33,911 nt of DNA from Candidatus Limivivens intestinipullorum (GCA_018711185.1 DVIQ01000021.1:1-33911); one strand, 5' to 3'. Shown: positions 21,720-30,236, counted from the stretch's first letter. Made by a program: numbers and translations. Notes: generated by a model from the sequence alone, not told the origin.

Positions 21720-24191
21720 TCAATCCGAAATAGGATCCCAGTAAGTCAGGAAGATATTTCCCGCCTCTTCAAACAGGGCGGTGCTGTCCTGAAGACCCCA
21801 GTAGAAGGTCTCCGTCTGTCCCGGCCGCAGAAGGATCGTGTTGTACTCGTCGTATCCGGCGATGATCACCACGCCCTCCGGGAAATCCTCGCTTACAGGC
21901 GTCTGGGCGACCACCGGCGTTCCCTCGCTCACGTAATACAGAACCGCGTCCAGGGAACAGCCGCTCAGATCCAGGAAATTGTCCCCAAACATGGTTTCCC
22001 ACTGGCTTACATCCAGGGACGCCTGGTTTACGATATCCGGAAATTCTTCCAGATTCAGCCGGGCCGTGGTCGCCTTATTTCCCCGCTCCCAGATATTCTG
22101 CCAGTCGCTGTTCACCACCACGCCCATGAGCTCGTTGGCCGCGTTGATGGCCTTGTTGATAGCCGTGTAGCTGTCATACAGCCGCCCTTTGGCGTATACA
22201 TAATACAGCTTCTGTGTATTCTCTCTGGTTTCCAGCGTAACTTCCTTGGATCCCTCGTAAATGATCTCCTGGCTCCGGACGATCTGCGCCACGCTGCTGG
22301 TGGTATAGGTTTCTCCCACCCTGAGAACCATTTCCGTCTGTTTTCTGGTGGAGGTCTGGGTCGTCAGGCCGTAAGCCATGCTCTCGTCCGCCGTGCTGCT
22401 GACAATGTGATCCTCCTGGGCCTCCGTGAACACGCCGTTCTGGTTCGTGACCCGGGTCAGCGTGATAAGCTTGTCGGAAATGGTAACGTCCGTCACGTAA
22501 TAACCGCTGGCGGAATAGGTCGTCAAGGTCTCTCCCTGGCCGTTTACGATATACACTTCCTTCATGGGGAATACCTCTTCGCCCTCATGCTCCGTATCGA
22601 TGTCCGACGTGTTGGCGACGCCGTGAATCAGATCCTCTCCCATAAAGGCCAGCGGGCGGATCCGCTCCGAGGACTGACAGGTGATATCCCTGGTTTCCTG
22701 CGTATCGAAATCGTACACCCGGATCACATCCCCGTTATAGGGTTCATTGTCCGGAATCCAGGCCAGATACCTGCCGGACTCCGAGCTCACAAAGCAGTCC
22801 ATGCGGACATCGGAAATCACGGTGCTCACCTGGCGGGTATCCAGCTGAATGCTGTAAATGCTGCCGTCCACGCAGATGTAAAAACGATTCCGGTCCTCGC
22901 TCACATAGGAGAGTGCCTCCACATCCCTCTTTAAGAGCTCGTAGTTTTCCTTTGTATCCACAAACAGGCATTCTTCCACGCTGGAGATCGACGCGTCGAA
23001 ATAGTAGACGGCCACTCCGGATTCTCCCTCATGAAAGCCACGGTTCATGTAGCCGCATACCAGGAAATACATATTTCCGCTCTCATCGATGCTGATGATC
23101 TGAATATCATGCTGGTCGTAGGTATCCCGCAGATCCGACGCTCCCTCTTGCGGGAAACCGAATACGCGGGTTATCCTGCGCTCCGAGGTGTCAAACATCC
23201 ACAGGGTATTGCGCTGGACAAAGGCAAAATACCGGCGGGACGAGTCGTTTTTATACTCAATCTCGCTGCCGCGGATACCCAGATTGATCCCGCTTTCCGT
23301 CAGAACCGCGCTTTCCGGGTCAAAGACCTGGGTGGTATCCCGCTCAAAGTCCAAAAGCATAATCCTGGTATCCGAATAGCGCATCCGGTAATACTCGGAT
23401 ACCTGGTAATACTCGGTTTCTCCATCCTCCGTCTGAGCAGAAATCATATAATCCATCCGCAGCGTCGCCGTTGTGCTGTTGATTTCCTTCAGGCTGGGAA
23501 TCGGTTTATAATAAATCTGCGGATCCAGACTTCCCCACGCAAGCTGCTCCATACTGGAATGAATATCCACGTGAGCCAGATTGTCATTGCTCTGCTCCGA
23601 ATCTGGCTCAATGTACGTGGCAATGGAATCCAGGTTGTTTCCCGTAATGCACTGCTCGTAAAAGCCCAGAGCAAAATCCAGATAATCACCGGTATGAAGA
23701 TTGTCCTCCCGGATAATCCGCGTGTAGTAATAAACCGGCTCATCGTTTGCCATCACCTGGATTTTCAGCACATACTCCGTGTTGATGAGAATCCGTTCCT
23801 GGAGCTCCAGCGTAGCCGTCACATATGTCTCATCCTCTGTCACATTCATGACCTTGGTATTTTCCAATACCTGTTCTCCGTCTGAGGAAAGCACCTCAAA
23901 GGTAATGTCGCCGATCTGATTCGTAAACTGCTGAACCTGGATCTGCAGGGTGTTTCCATCCTCCAGGGGAGTCAGCGTATCCCGCATGGCCGTAGGCGAC
24001 ATCTCCTTCACATATCCGTGCAGGCAGTTATACTGCGTTCCGTCGTTCAGCATGTACACAAGAGGCAGGGTTGCGCTCTCCATAGCCTCCATCGTGCTTC
24101 CATTCTCCTGATTCAGAATCCTTGAGGCGGCCAGCACAGCCCCCGCGAACACAAGAACCAGGACCAAAATTTTTATTACAGCCCTCTTCAT
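21720..24191 (-). CDS. Large exported/membrane-anchored protein with propeller-like middle and C39-like C-terminus
   Basis: This is an 823-residue protein with a short basic N-terminus and one membrane segment (about residues 5-22), so most of it is outside the cell. Residues of about 40-260 are strand-rich and acidic. The middle (about 290-520) has repeated strand patterns ending in VYDFDT-like turns, suggestive of a beta-propeller. The last 150 or so residues resemble the C39-like peptidase fold: LDAVLYYVSEGTPVVAQTP then VVIIAGYDEYNTILL. The usual catalytic Cys and His are not evident, so this domain may be a binding fold. The function is unknown. The ATG at 24189-24191 starts one base after the methyltransferase stop and follows GAGAGGGGAAG; an ATG at 24209 is possible. 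It forms an operon with the methyltransferase. Confidence 0.75.
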   Translation of the reverse strand: MKRAVIKILVLVLVFAGAVLAASRILNQENGSTMEAMESATLPLVYMLNDGTQYNCLHGYVKEMSPTAMRDTLTPLEDGNTLQIQVQQFTNQIGDITFEVLSSDGEQVLENTKVMNVTEDETYVTATLELQERILINTEYVLKIQVMANDEPVYYYTRIIREDNLHTGDYLDFALGFYEQCITGNNLDSIATYIEPDSEQSNDNLAHVDIHSSMEQLAWGSLDPQIYYKPIPSLKEINSTTATLRMDYMISAQTEDGETEYYQVSEYYRMRYSDTRIMLLDFERDTTQVFDPESAVLTESGINLGIRGSEIEYKNDSSRRYFAFVQRNTLWMFDTSERRITRVFGFPQEGASDLRDTYDQHDIQIISIDESGNMYFLVCGYMNRGFHEGESGVAVYYFDASISSVEECLFVDTKENYELLKRDVEALSYVSEDRNRFYICVDGSIYSIQLDTRQVSTVISDVRMDCFVSSESGRYLAWIPDNEPYNGDVIRVYDFDTQETRDITCQSSERIRPLAFMGEDLIHGVANTSDIDTEHEGEEVFPMKEVYIVNGQGETLTTYSASGYYVTDVTISDKLITLTRVTNQNGVFTEAQEDHIVSSTADESMAYGLTTQTSTRKQTEMVLRVGETYTTSSVAQIVRSQEIIYEGSKEVTLETRENTQKLYYVYAKGRLYDSYTAINKAINAANELMGVVVNSDWQNIWERGNKATTARLNLEEFPDIVNQASLDVSQWETMFGDNFLDLSGCSLDAVLYYVSEGTPVVAQTPVSEDFPEGVVIIAGYDEYNTILLRPGQTETFYWGLQDSTALFEEAGNIFLTYWDPISD

Positions 24192-24192
24192 C

Positions 24193-25428
24193 CTACTTCC
24201 CCTCTCCATCGGCGGTTAAATTCGTATCTTCTCCCCATTTTTCTTCCAGCAGCCTTCCAAGCAAAGGCTCGGCTCCCACAAAATCCCGGCAGACGGAATA
24301 GGACGGATCTATCTTCTTCCTGCCCGTCCTGACTGCCCGGATCAAAATATTCTTGGGCGTATGCTCCATGTCGATAAATTCCAGAACCTGAACCTGATAG
24401 CCCGCCTGCTCCAGAATCGCCGCGCGCATCCCGTCCGTCAGAAGGGCCGCCATGCGTTCTCTCAGCAGGCCGTACTTCAGAACCGGCGCCAGGGCCTGGC
24501 AGGTAAGCTTTGGATTCAGCTCGTGCTGACAGCAGGGAACGGAAAGAATCACACCCGCCTGCCACTCCACCGCTTTTTCCAGGGCATAATCCGTGGCCGT
24601 ATCGCAGGCATGGAGGGTAATCACCATATCCACCCGACCGCCGCCCTCATAGGACGCGATATCCCCGGTCTGAAACCGGAGATTTTCATAGCCGTATTCC
24701 TTTGCCAGCCGGCTGCAGTGCGCGATAACCTCTTCCTTCAAATCCAGTCCCACAATATTCACCGCAAGCCCCTTCAGCTCATGGAGATAATAATATACCG
24801 CAAAGGTAAGGTAGGATTTTCCGCAGCCGAAATCCAGAATCGTAAGCTCCCGATCCTTTGGCAGCTTTGGAAGGACGTCCTCCACGAACTCCAGAAAACG
24901 GTTGATCTGTCGGAACTTGTCGTATCTGGCATGGACAATTTTCCCTTCATCCGTCATAACGCCCAGATCCACCAGAAACGGCACCGGCTTTCCCTCTTCC
25001 AGAATGTAGCGTTTTTTCCGGTTATGGGAAAGATCCGCCTTCTGAACTTCCGGAACCGCCTTCCGCTTTTCCTTCACCGTTACCTTTCCCTTTTTGCTCA
25101 CCAGCGCCTGGGCCGAAGCTTCCGTAGTTTCGATCGCAAGCTGCCGGTAATCCCCTTCCATCCAGCTAAGGATCTGTTCCAGTGCTTCTTCCTTCGTGTA
25201 ATTTTTATGAAACTCCTGTTTTCCCACCTGGCTTGCCGCCTGAAAAAGAAGAAGCTCCTTCTTCCTGAGGGGCCGCACGCGAATCCGCGCCGCCTGGGAA
25301 GGCGCGCGCCCCTCCCGGGCGGCGGCCGCGTCCGCAGAAGCCGCGTTCTTTCTGCGGGGGCCACTGATGATCATATAAAGCAGCGTTTCATTCAGGCTGC
25401 TTTCCAACACTCTCTTTAAATCTTCCAT
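24193..25428 (-). CDS. Class I SAM-dependent methyltransferase (Methyltransf_32 type)
   Basis: This 411-residue cytoplasmic protein has a C-terminal Rossmann methyltransferase domain. Motif I is LTILDFGCGKSYLTF (about residues 195-209), then IVGLDLKEEVI, and MVITLHACDTATDYAL, which is typical of the METTL25-like/Methyltransf_32 group; SVPCCQHEL follows. The first 150 residues form a helical, basic domain that may bind RNA or another partner. The substrate is unknown. A lysine/alanine/arginine-rich stretch near residues 25-55 looks like a linker. The ATG at 25426-25428 follows AGGAG; the promoter is at 25477-25505. It is co-transcribed with the exported protein downstream. Confidence 0.85.
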   Translation of the reverse strand: MEDLKRVLESSLNETLLYMIISGPRRKNAASADAAAAREGRAPSQAARIRVRPLRKKELLLFQAASQVGKQEFHKNYTKEEALEQILSWMEGDYRQLAIETTEASAQALVSKKGKVTVKEKRKAVPEVQKADLSHNRKKRYILEEGKPVPFLVDLGVMTDEGKIVHARYDKFRQINRFLEFVEDVLPKLPKDRELTILDFGCGKSYLTFAVYYYLHELKGLAVNIVGLDLKEEVIAHCSRLAKEYGYENLRFQTGDIASYEGGGRVDMVITLHACDTATDYALEKAVEWQAGVILSVPCCQHELNPKLTCQALAPVLKYGLLRERMAALLTDGMRAAILEQAGYQVQVLEFIDMEHTPKNILIRAVRTGRKKIDPSYSVCRDFVGAEPLLGRLLEEKWGEDTNLTADGEGK

Positions 25429-25476
25429 CTATAAATAAATCTCCTGAAAAAATCCATTTCGCGCCACACCACTTTT

Positions 25477-25505
25477 ATTGTACGTGTTTCCTTCTTAAAT
25501 CTCAA
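25477..25505 (-). promoter_or_regulatory. Promoter of the methyltransferase/exported-protein operon
   Basis: On the minus strand TTGAGA (25500-25505), a 17-base spacer and TACAAT (25477-25482) lie about 50 bases before the methyltransferase start. Confidence 0.6.
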
Positions 25506-25548
25506 TAAAAACTTTTTTAATTTTCTATGAAAGCAGTTCAATTTTTGC

Positions 25549-25577
25549 TTGCTCATTTCTATGAAAAGTGCTATACT
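25549..25577 (+). promoter_or_regulatory. Promoter of antitoxin RNA 2
   Basis: TTGCTC (25549-25554), a 17-base spacer and TATACT (25572-25577) occupy the same position relative to the antisense RNA as in locus 1. Confidence 0.65.
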
Positions 25578-25583
25578 GGTTTT

Positions 25584-25682
25584 ACAAAGGGGAAAGCCAG
25601 ATACATATAGCCTACCCCGGAAATAGCATCTACCTCATATGAGGTCAGCCGTCACTACTCTGAATAGTGGCGGCTATTTTTT
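25584..25682 (+). ncRNA. Antisense antitoxin RNA 2 of a type I toxin-antitoxin locus
   Basis: This RNA of about 100 nt is predicted from promoter to terminator (stem GCCGTCACTA 25648-25657 with TAGTGGCGGC 25665-25674, then TATTTTTT). The terminator stem arms are identical to those of locus 1, while the RNA body differs. That suggests the arms and the toxin-complementary 3' end are under selection, or that the duplication is fairly recent. It overlaps the toxin mRNA tail to tail. Confidence 0.72.
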
Positions 25683-25763
25683 GTCCTTAAAAATCTGATA
25701 ACACAGACTTATAAGGCCTACCATTAGTAAACAAAACTGAATCAAATCAGTATATGTAACCAT
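25674..25763 (-). CDS. Type I toxin, small membrane peptide 2 (holin-like)
   Basis: This 29-residue peptide begins MVTYTDLIQ, continues with a hydrophobic core rich in L, V, I and C, and ends KDKK. It is a paralogue of the peptide at 20804-20896 (19 of 29 identical). The ATG at 25761-25763 follows AAGGGGGAG. A good toxin promoter lies at 25855-25883 and a leader of about 85 nt precedes the start, long enough to fold and delay translation as in other type I toxins. The stop codon sits at the base of the antisense RNA terminator. Confidence 0.82.
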   Translation of the reverse strand: MVTYTDLIQFCLLMVGLISLCYQIFKDKK

Positions 25764-25854
25764 TGGCTCTCCCCCTTTCTTCCGTCCGGAGCGTTTATTC
25801 CTCCGCTTAAAGAGGGCAGGCCGCCATTTAATATGTTCTGACTTTCCTTGTACA

Positions 25855-25883
25855 AGCATAACATATCTTCTCTTATTTAGCAA
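25855..25883 (-). promoter_or_regulatory. Promoter of toxin 2 mRNA
   Basis: On the minus strand TTGCTA (25878-25883), a 17-base spacer and TATGCT (25855-25860). The leader to the start codon is about 85 nt. The bases beyond, to 26012, are AT-rich and I see nothing else in them. Confidence 0.65.
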
Positions 25884-26012
25884 TATATTTTGTTTTTATA
25901 TGCATCATATTATTTATATTCAAAATAGATACAGATTTTCATACCGCTTAATCCTCAATAAATGCACAAAGGCCACGGACAGCTGTAAACAGCCGCCGCA
26001 GCCTTCGCGCTC

Positions 26013-26735
26013 TCACCCAAGCCGCTCAATATATTCTTCCAGGCAAAGTCCCTGGCTGTAAATCTCCTGGGCCGCCTCTTTTCCCACATAGCGGTAATGC
26101 CAGGGCTCATAAATGGTTCCGGTGATCTCCGTCTTATCCGCCGGATAGCGGTTGATAAACCCGTACAAATGCGCGTTTTGGGCCAGCCACTGGTATACCG
26201 CGTCACTGGTGCTGTAGGCCGTATCCGCGTTAATATCCACTGCCAGCCCAAGCTGATGTTCGCTGGTTCCCGGAACGGCCACCCATTCCTTCGCTTTCTT
26301 TTCCGCCTCGGAATCCGAATAGCCTTCCTTCTTATACGCCTCGATTTTTTCATCCAGAATCCTCTGCTGGGTTTCCTGGGTGCGGTAGCCGTCCGCCACG
26401 AACAGATGGAGACCCTGGGCTCTGGCCGCGTCCAGCATTTCCTGCAGCGCGGGATAAATTCTGGAATCCACCTCCTGTCCGTTTGCCAGCTCCGTCAGCT
26501 CCACGGTATAATTCTCCGGAATATAATTTTCCCGGTTTACCAGGATCAGGTTCCATCCGTGCTTGTCCGTGGCCGTTTGGTGTACCGCGAGCAGGTTTGT
26601 CAGCCCGGATACCGGAAGCTGGGAAAACAGCCGGGGAATCCTGCCGTTTGCCCAGTTTACACACACAATCAGGAACAGCAAAACCACAATCCATTTGCCA
26701 AACCGGCGTTTTTTCTTTTCCTGTCTTCGTCTCAT
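26013..26735 (-). CDS. VanY/DacB-like D,D-carboxypeptidase, membrane-anchored
   Basis: This 240-residue protein has a basic N-terminus, one membrane anchor (about residues 14-28) and an extracytoplasmic peptidase M15 domain that trims the terminal D-alanine of cell-wall peptides. Zinc ligands H160 and D167 lie in GTSEHQLGLAVDI, and H213 lies in EPWHYRYV with E210 as likely general base; the substrate arginine motif is DGYRTQETQQ. The ATG at 26733-26735 follows AAGGAGG. It lies 60 bases after the ABC permease of the sigma-factor operon, and a repeat fragment sits in this gap, so it may be the last gene of that operon. Vancomycin-resistance genes are not nearby, so ordinary wall remodelling is more likely. 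Confidence 0.9.
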   Translation of the reverse strand: MRRRQEKKKRRFGKWIVVLLFLIVCVNWANGRIPRLFSQLPVSGLTNLLAVHQTATDKHGWNLILVNRENYIPENYTVELTELANGQEVDSRIYPALQEMLDAARAQGLHLFVADGYRTQETQQRILDEKIEAYKKEGYSDSEAEKKAKEWVAVPGTSEHQLGLAVDINADTAYSTSDAVYQWLAQNAHLYGFINRYPADKTEITGTIYEPWHYRYVGKEAAQEIYSQGLCLEEYIERLG

Positions 26736-26770
26736 ATTTCCTCCTTCTGACGCGCGGAAGCTCCGATTCT

Positions 26771-26806
26771 GCACGGCTTATGCGCAGACCTGGATTTAAC
26801 TGTTAC
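26771..26806 (+). repeat. Right-end fragment of the 135-bp palindromic repeat, overlapping a gene end
   Basis: CTTATGCGCAGACCTGG followed by TTAACTGTTAC matches the last 35 bases of copy B with a few changes. Read on the minus strand its end supplies the last codons and the TAA stop of the ABC permease gene (26796-26798). Confidence 0.65.
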
Positions 26807-27998
26807 GATACAGCACATACAGAAGCGGAAACAATACGCAGGTCAGAATCAGGTACATGACAAGAATCACCGAAAACTGGCTGAAAATGTTTCCGCCGAT
26901 GCGGTAAAGGAGAAACCCGTTCATCTCCGTATTCAGCCGGAACAGCATGTCCGGAAACAGGCTCGAGGCCCGGGTAAGGACGGGGATTCTGCCCACAAAG
27001 GGCGACACGCAGGTCAGGATAAAGGGTACGGTGATGGCCAGAACCGTGGAGCGGGTTTTCGCGGAAATGAGCATGGCGCACGCGGAGGAAAAAAGCGTCC
27101 CCACATAGCCGGCCAGAACCGTAACCGCGAAGGTCTGTACCTGGTTAAAATTATACATGGTATACCAGTGTTCCATCTGAATGGGAAGACTGCCGCCCTC
27201 CAACCCGGCAATTCCCAGAATCACCGCCGCGTAGATGAGAATCGCGGCCCAGTACACAATCGTAGCCGTAAGAAAACCCGCCCACAGCTTGGCCCCTGTA
27301 CCTCTTCCCCGTCCAAGCCTGGAGGAGAAGAATACGGTGTCCGCCTTATAGATAAACTCATCGGAAAAAATCCCGGAAACAAGGATCCCGGCGATTAAAG
27401 CAAGAATCAGCATCAGCGTCGGCAGATACTGGGAATCCACCAGGGCCCTCCATCCCTCAAAATATTCATATTCAATGGGTGTTTGAAACTCCTCATACCG
27501 GTTCAGCAGATATTCCCTCTCCGGTTGGGTAAAATGCTCCTCGGTATCCATATAGGTCCGCAGATTCGCGATACGCCGCTCATACAAAGTCCCCACCTGA
27601 TCCAGCGCGACGCCGTCAATCCGGTAATAGTCATAGTCTCCGATAGCTCCGAACCCGTAATTAATGATATCGCGGATGTCAGAAAATCCCTCGGTCTGGG
27701 AAAACGCCGCGTCCTCCTCCTGGATGGTTTCGGCGGCGTAAATCAGCTTGTATACCCGCTGATTTTCCTCCAGAACCCGGCGAAGGACCTCCTCCGTGAC
27801 CGGTCCCTCCCACTCCTTTTTGTCCTCCTTAAGCCGCCCGATGGCCGCGATTCCGGAATGCGAGTCCCCATTTTCATCCGTATACCGGATATCCCGGATC
27901 GTCAGGAAGCTCGCGATTGCCACAATCGCGGCCAGGGCTATGAAGGCCGCCTTATTCAAGGGCTTCTTCCATATTTTTTTCATTTCAAAGAGCAGCAT
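26796..27998 (-). CDS. ABC-2-type transporter permease
   Basis: This 400-residue membrane protein has one N-terminal helix (about 17-35), a long extracytoplasmic helical region (about 40-190) and five to six C-terminal helices starting at LPTLMLILALIAGILVSG. This plan fits the ABC-2 family of exporters paired with a separate ATPase. The ATG at 27996-27998 overlaps the end of the ATPase gene by 14 bases. The last residues (YRNS) and the stop codon are encoded by sequence identical to the end of the dispersed palindromic repeat, so the original C-terminus may have been altered by the repeat. Substrate unknown. Confidence 0.85.
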   Translation of the reverse strand: MLLFEMKKIWKKPLNKAAFIALAAIVAIASFLTIRDIRYTDENGDSHSGIAAIGRLKEDKKEWEGPVTEEVLRRVLEENQRVYKLIYAAETIQEEDAAFSQTEGFSDIRDIINYGFGAIGDYDYYRIDGVALDQVGTLYERRIANLRTYMDTEEHFTQPEREYLLNRYEEFQTPIEYEYFEGWRALVDSQYLPTLMLILALIAGILVSGIFSDEFIYKADTVFFSSRLGRGRGTGAKLWAGFLTATIVYWAAILIYAAVILGIAGLEGGSLPIQMEHWYTMYNFNQVQTFAVTVLAGYVGTLFSSACAMLISAKTRSTVLAITVPFILTCVSPFVGRIPVLTRASSLFPDMLFRLNTEMNGFLLYRIGGNIFSQFSVILVMYLILTCVLFPLLYVLYRNS

Positions 27999-28872
27999 TT
28001 TCTTCTCCTCCTCTTTCTCCGAAATAGTAAAGGAAAACGTCCTCCAGGCCCGCTTCCTCCTCCACGGCGTCGGGAAACGGCTGTTCTCTGGCGATCACCC
28101 GAAGCTCTGCCCCCCTGGCTTCCGCCTTGATATTGGCAACCCGGCAGGTCTTTAACATTTCCGGAACCTGTTCCCTGCTCACAAAGCATTTCCACACCCG
28201 GTCCCCCATGGAAGCGATGAGCTCCTGGGAGGTTCCCTGATGAAGCAGCTTTCCATCCTTCATCAGCCAGATTTTCCCGGCAATGTACTCCACATCTGAC
28301 ACAATGTGGGTGGACAAAAGCACCATCCTGTTTTCCGACAGCTCGCTGATCAGGTTTCGGAAACGAATCCGCTCGTTGGGATCCAGCCCGGCGGTGGGCT
28401 CGTCCAGAATCAGGATTTTCGGATCATTCAGCATAGCCTGGGCGATGCCCGCCCGCCGCTTCATGCCGCCGGAAAGCTTCTTCATCTTTTTATCCGCGTT
28501 TTTGGCAAGCCCCACCCCGTCGATCAGATCCTTCACCCGCTTTTTGGCGACCGCCGGACGAATCCCTTTCAGGGAGGCGATATACAGCAGATATTCCTTT
28601 ACGGTAAACTCCGGATAGAACCCGAAATCCTGGGGAAGATAGCCCAGAATTTTCCGGTAATCCGCCCCCATCCGGAAAATATCCTCTCCGTTAAAGGTAA
28701 TCGTTCCCTTTGTAGGGGAAAGCAGGGTGCAGAGCATCCGCATCAGCGTGGTTTTCCCTGCGCCGTTTATCCCCAGAAGCCCGTACACGCCGCCGGTCAT
28801 GGACAGATTCAAATGATCCACCGCCGTGAAATTGCCGAATTGTTTTGTTAAATTTATTGTTTTCAGTTCCAT
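27985..28872 (-). CDS. ABC transporter ATP-binding protein (ABC-2 partner)
   Basis: This 295-residue ATPase has Walker A GINGAGKTT (34-42), a Q-loop near YLPQDFGFYPEFT, signature LSGGM (133-137), Walker B ILILDEP (153-159) and the switch LLSTHIVSDVE. A C-terminal extension of about 80 residues follows, as in CcmA/bacitracin-type ATPases. The ATG at 28870-28872 follows GGGAG. It overlaps the membrane-protein gene before it and the permease gene after it, so the three are tightly coupled. Confidence 0.92.
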   Translation of the reverse strand: MELKTINLTKQFGNFTAVDHLNLSMTGGVYGLLGINGAGKTTLMRMLCTLLSPTKGTITFNGEDIFRMGADYRKILGYLPQDFGFYPEFTVKEYLLYIASLKGIRPAVAKKRVKDLIDGVGLAKNADKKMKKLSGGMKRRAGIAQAMLNDPKILILDEPTAGLDPNERIRFRNLISELSENRMVLLSTHIVSDVEYIAGKIWLMKDGKLLHQGTSQELIASMGDRVWKCFVSREQVPEMLKTCRVANIKAEARGAELRVIAREQPFPDAVEEEAGLEDVFLYYFGERGGEENAAL

Positions 28873-29633
28873 TTTTCTCCCAAACCTTTCTCCCATATTT
28901 TATCGCTCTGGCGGATGCTGCGGTAAACCGTAAACGCCAGAAACAGAAGCGCCATTCCAAAGAGGACGGCCCATACCGGCATCGCCACCGCCGTATAAAG
29001 CTTTTCATTCAGCAGAAGGAACCACCAGAGGCCGCTCCACACGATACACGCCCCCACCGCCGCGGCCTCGCTGAAAAAACGCCTGCTGCAAAAGATTCCA
29101 AAGCAGATGCAGGCCGTTACCGCCATGGGAAGCAAAAACTGAATCAAAAGTTCCGTCAGCGCCACTTTCATGGAGACGGAGGCCGCCCCGCAGAAAACCG
29201 TGAGAATGGAAACGTCCGCGATGCCGAACAAAAGCATCCTTGCCGCGTACACCTGCCGCAGCGAATAGTAAGCGGCCGACTCGATTTCCAAACACTGATT
29301 CCTCCGGTTCTTCCAAAGCTCCGGAATAATCAGAATAATAAACAGCGATCCCGCCACCCCCATGCTCCGATAAGCGTACAGCTCATCATCCGCAAGGGGA
29401 AGAAAGATCCAAAGGCCTGCCAGAAGCAGCGCCTGCAGAACCCACCACCGTTTCCGGAGCACCCGAAGCTGCGTGTACAAAAACGCGTGATACGACAGGG
29501 TTTTGCCCGCCTCCTCCCGCAGAAAGCTTGCCTTCGAGGCCTCCACGGTGCGCCGAATCCCTTCTTCCCTGGAAAGCGCCGACGGCCTTCCCGCGTCCCC
29601 TGGCAGTCCAATGTCCCGCTCTTCCTTCCTCAT
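28863..29633 (-). CDS. Membrane protein of the sigma-factor operon (possible ABC permease or sigma regulator)
   Basis: This 256-residue protein has a soluble N-terminal part (about 1-60) and six hydrophobic segments, starting with WWVLQALLLAGLWIFLPL and ending with VLFGMALLFLAFTVY. I cannot assign a named family. The start overlaps the sigma gene stop (ATGA) and the end overlaps the ATPase start, so it is translated with both. The position right behind a sigma factor is that of an anti-sigma factor, but the many membrane helices fit a second transporter subunit equally well. Confidence 0.75.
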   Translation of the reverse strand: MRKEERDIGLPGDAGRPSALSREEGIRRTVEASKASFLREEAGKTLSYHAFLYTQLRVLRKRWWVLQALLLAGLWIFLPLADDELYAYRSMGVAGSLFIILIIPELWKNRRNQCLEIESAAYYSLRQVYAARMLLFGIADVSILTVFCGAASVSMKVALTELLIQFLLPMAVTACICFGIFCSRRFFSEAAAVGACIVWSGLWWFLLLNEKLYTAVAMPVWAVLFGMALLFLAFTVYRSIRQSDKIWEKGLGEKWN

Positions 29634-30172
29634 AGACGTTCCTCCTTTTCCAGCAGCTCCCGAAGCTGCTTTTTTGCCTGACGCATCCGGTATTTCACCA
29701 GAGGCAGGCCGATCTCAAGCTCCTCCGCGATCTCGGAGAGCTTCTTTTCCTGGTAATAATACAATTCGATCACCTCCCGAAGCTGTGGAGAAAGCTGTTC
29801 CAGGGCCCAGGTAAGGGCCAGCCGGTCCACAACCGCCCCTTCCGGGCCGCTTAATTCCTCCGCAGAAGCCTCTTCCCCCGTAAGATACGTTTCCTCCACG
29901 GGAATCTCCCGCATGGAGCGGTACGCGTTTTTGCAGAGATTCCCGGCTATGGTATACAGGAAGTTTTTTGTCTTTCCCATAAAGCGGTAATCGGACAGGT
30001 TTGCGAAAAAACGCACAAAGGTTTCCTGCGTCAAGTCCTGGGCATCCCCGGTATCCGGACAATGGAGGGCACAGTATTTCAGAATGTCGTCATAATACTT
30101 ACGGACAAACACGTCAAAAGACGCGTCGTCGCCCTGCTTCATCTTCCGGATCAACAGAAAATCAAGATCCAC
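29630..30172 (-). CDS. ECF-like sigma-70 family RNA polymerase sigma factor
   Basis: This 180-residue sigma factor has region 2 (YYDDILKYCALHCPDTGDAQDLTQETFVRFF) and region 4 (LREVIELYYYQEKKLSEIAEELEIGLPLVKYRMRQAKKQL) and no region 1 or 3, which is the group 4 plan. The GTG at 30170-30172 is chosen as start because AAAGGAGG stands at the right distance and the upstream frame to 30199 runs into repeat sequence. It heads an operon of a membrane protein, ABC ATPase and permease, and perhaps a D,D-carboxypeptidase, suggesting a cell-envelope stress response. No clear autoregulated promoter was found. Confidence 0.9.
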   Translation of the reverse strand: MDLDFLLIRKMKQGDDASFDVFVRKYYDDILKYCALHCPDTGDAQDLTQETFVRFFANLSDYRFMGKTKNFLYTIAGNLCKNAYRSMREIPVEETYLTGEEASAEELSGPEGAVVDRLALTWALEQLSPQLREVIELYYYQEKKLSEIAEELEIGLPLVKYRMRQAKKQLRELLEKEERL

Positions 30173-30196
30173 AAAACCCTCCTTTCCCGCATGGCG

Positions 30197-30236
30197 CAAT
30201 CATGTTCTTGCGGTCTGCACAGCATGCGCGCAAACC
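30197..30236 (+). repeat. Fragment of the 135-bp palindromic repeat upstream of the sigma gene
   Basis: CAATCATGTTCTTGCGGTCT followed by GCACAGCATGCGCGCAAACC matches the third hairpin region of copies A and B with several substitutions. Confidence 0.5.

Noticed and set aside
21720..22934. A 425-codon plus-strand frame opposite the exported protein
   Set aside because: It runs antisense to a strongly supported gene with operon coupling and lacks any recognisable domain or ribosome-binding site.
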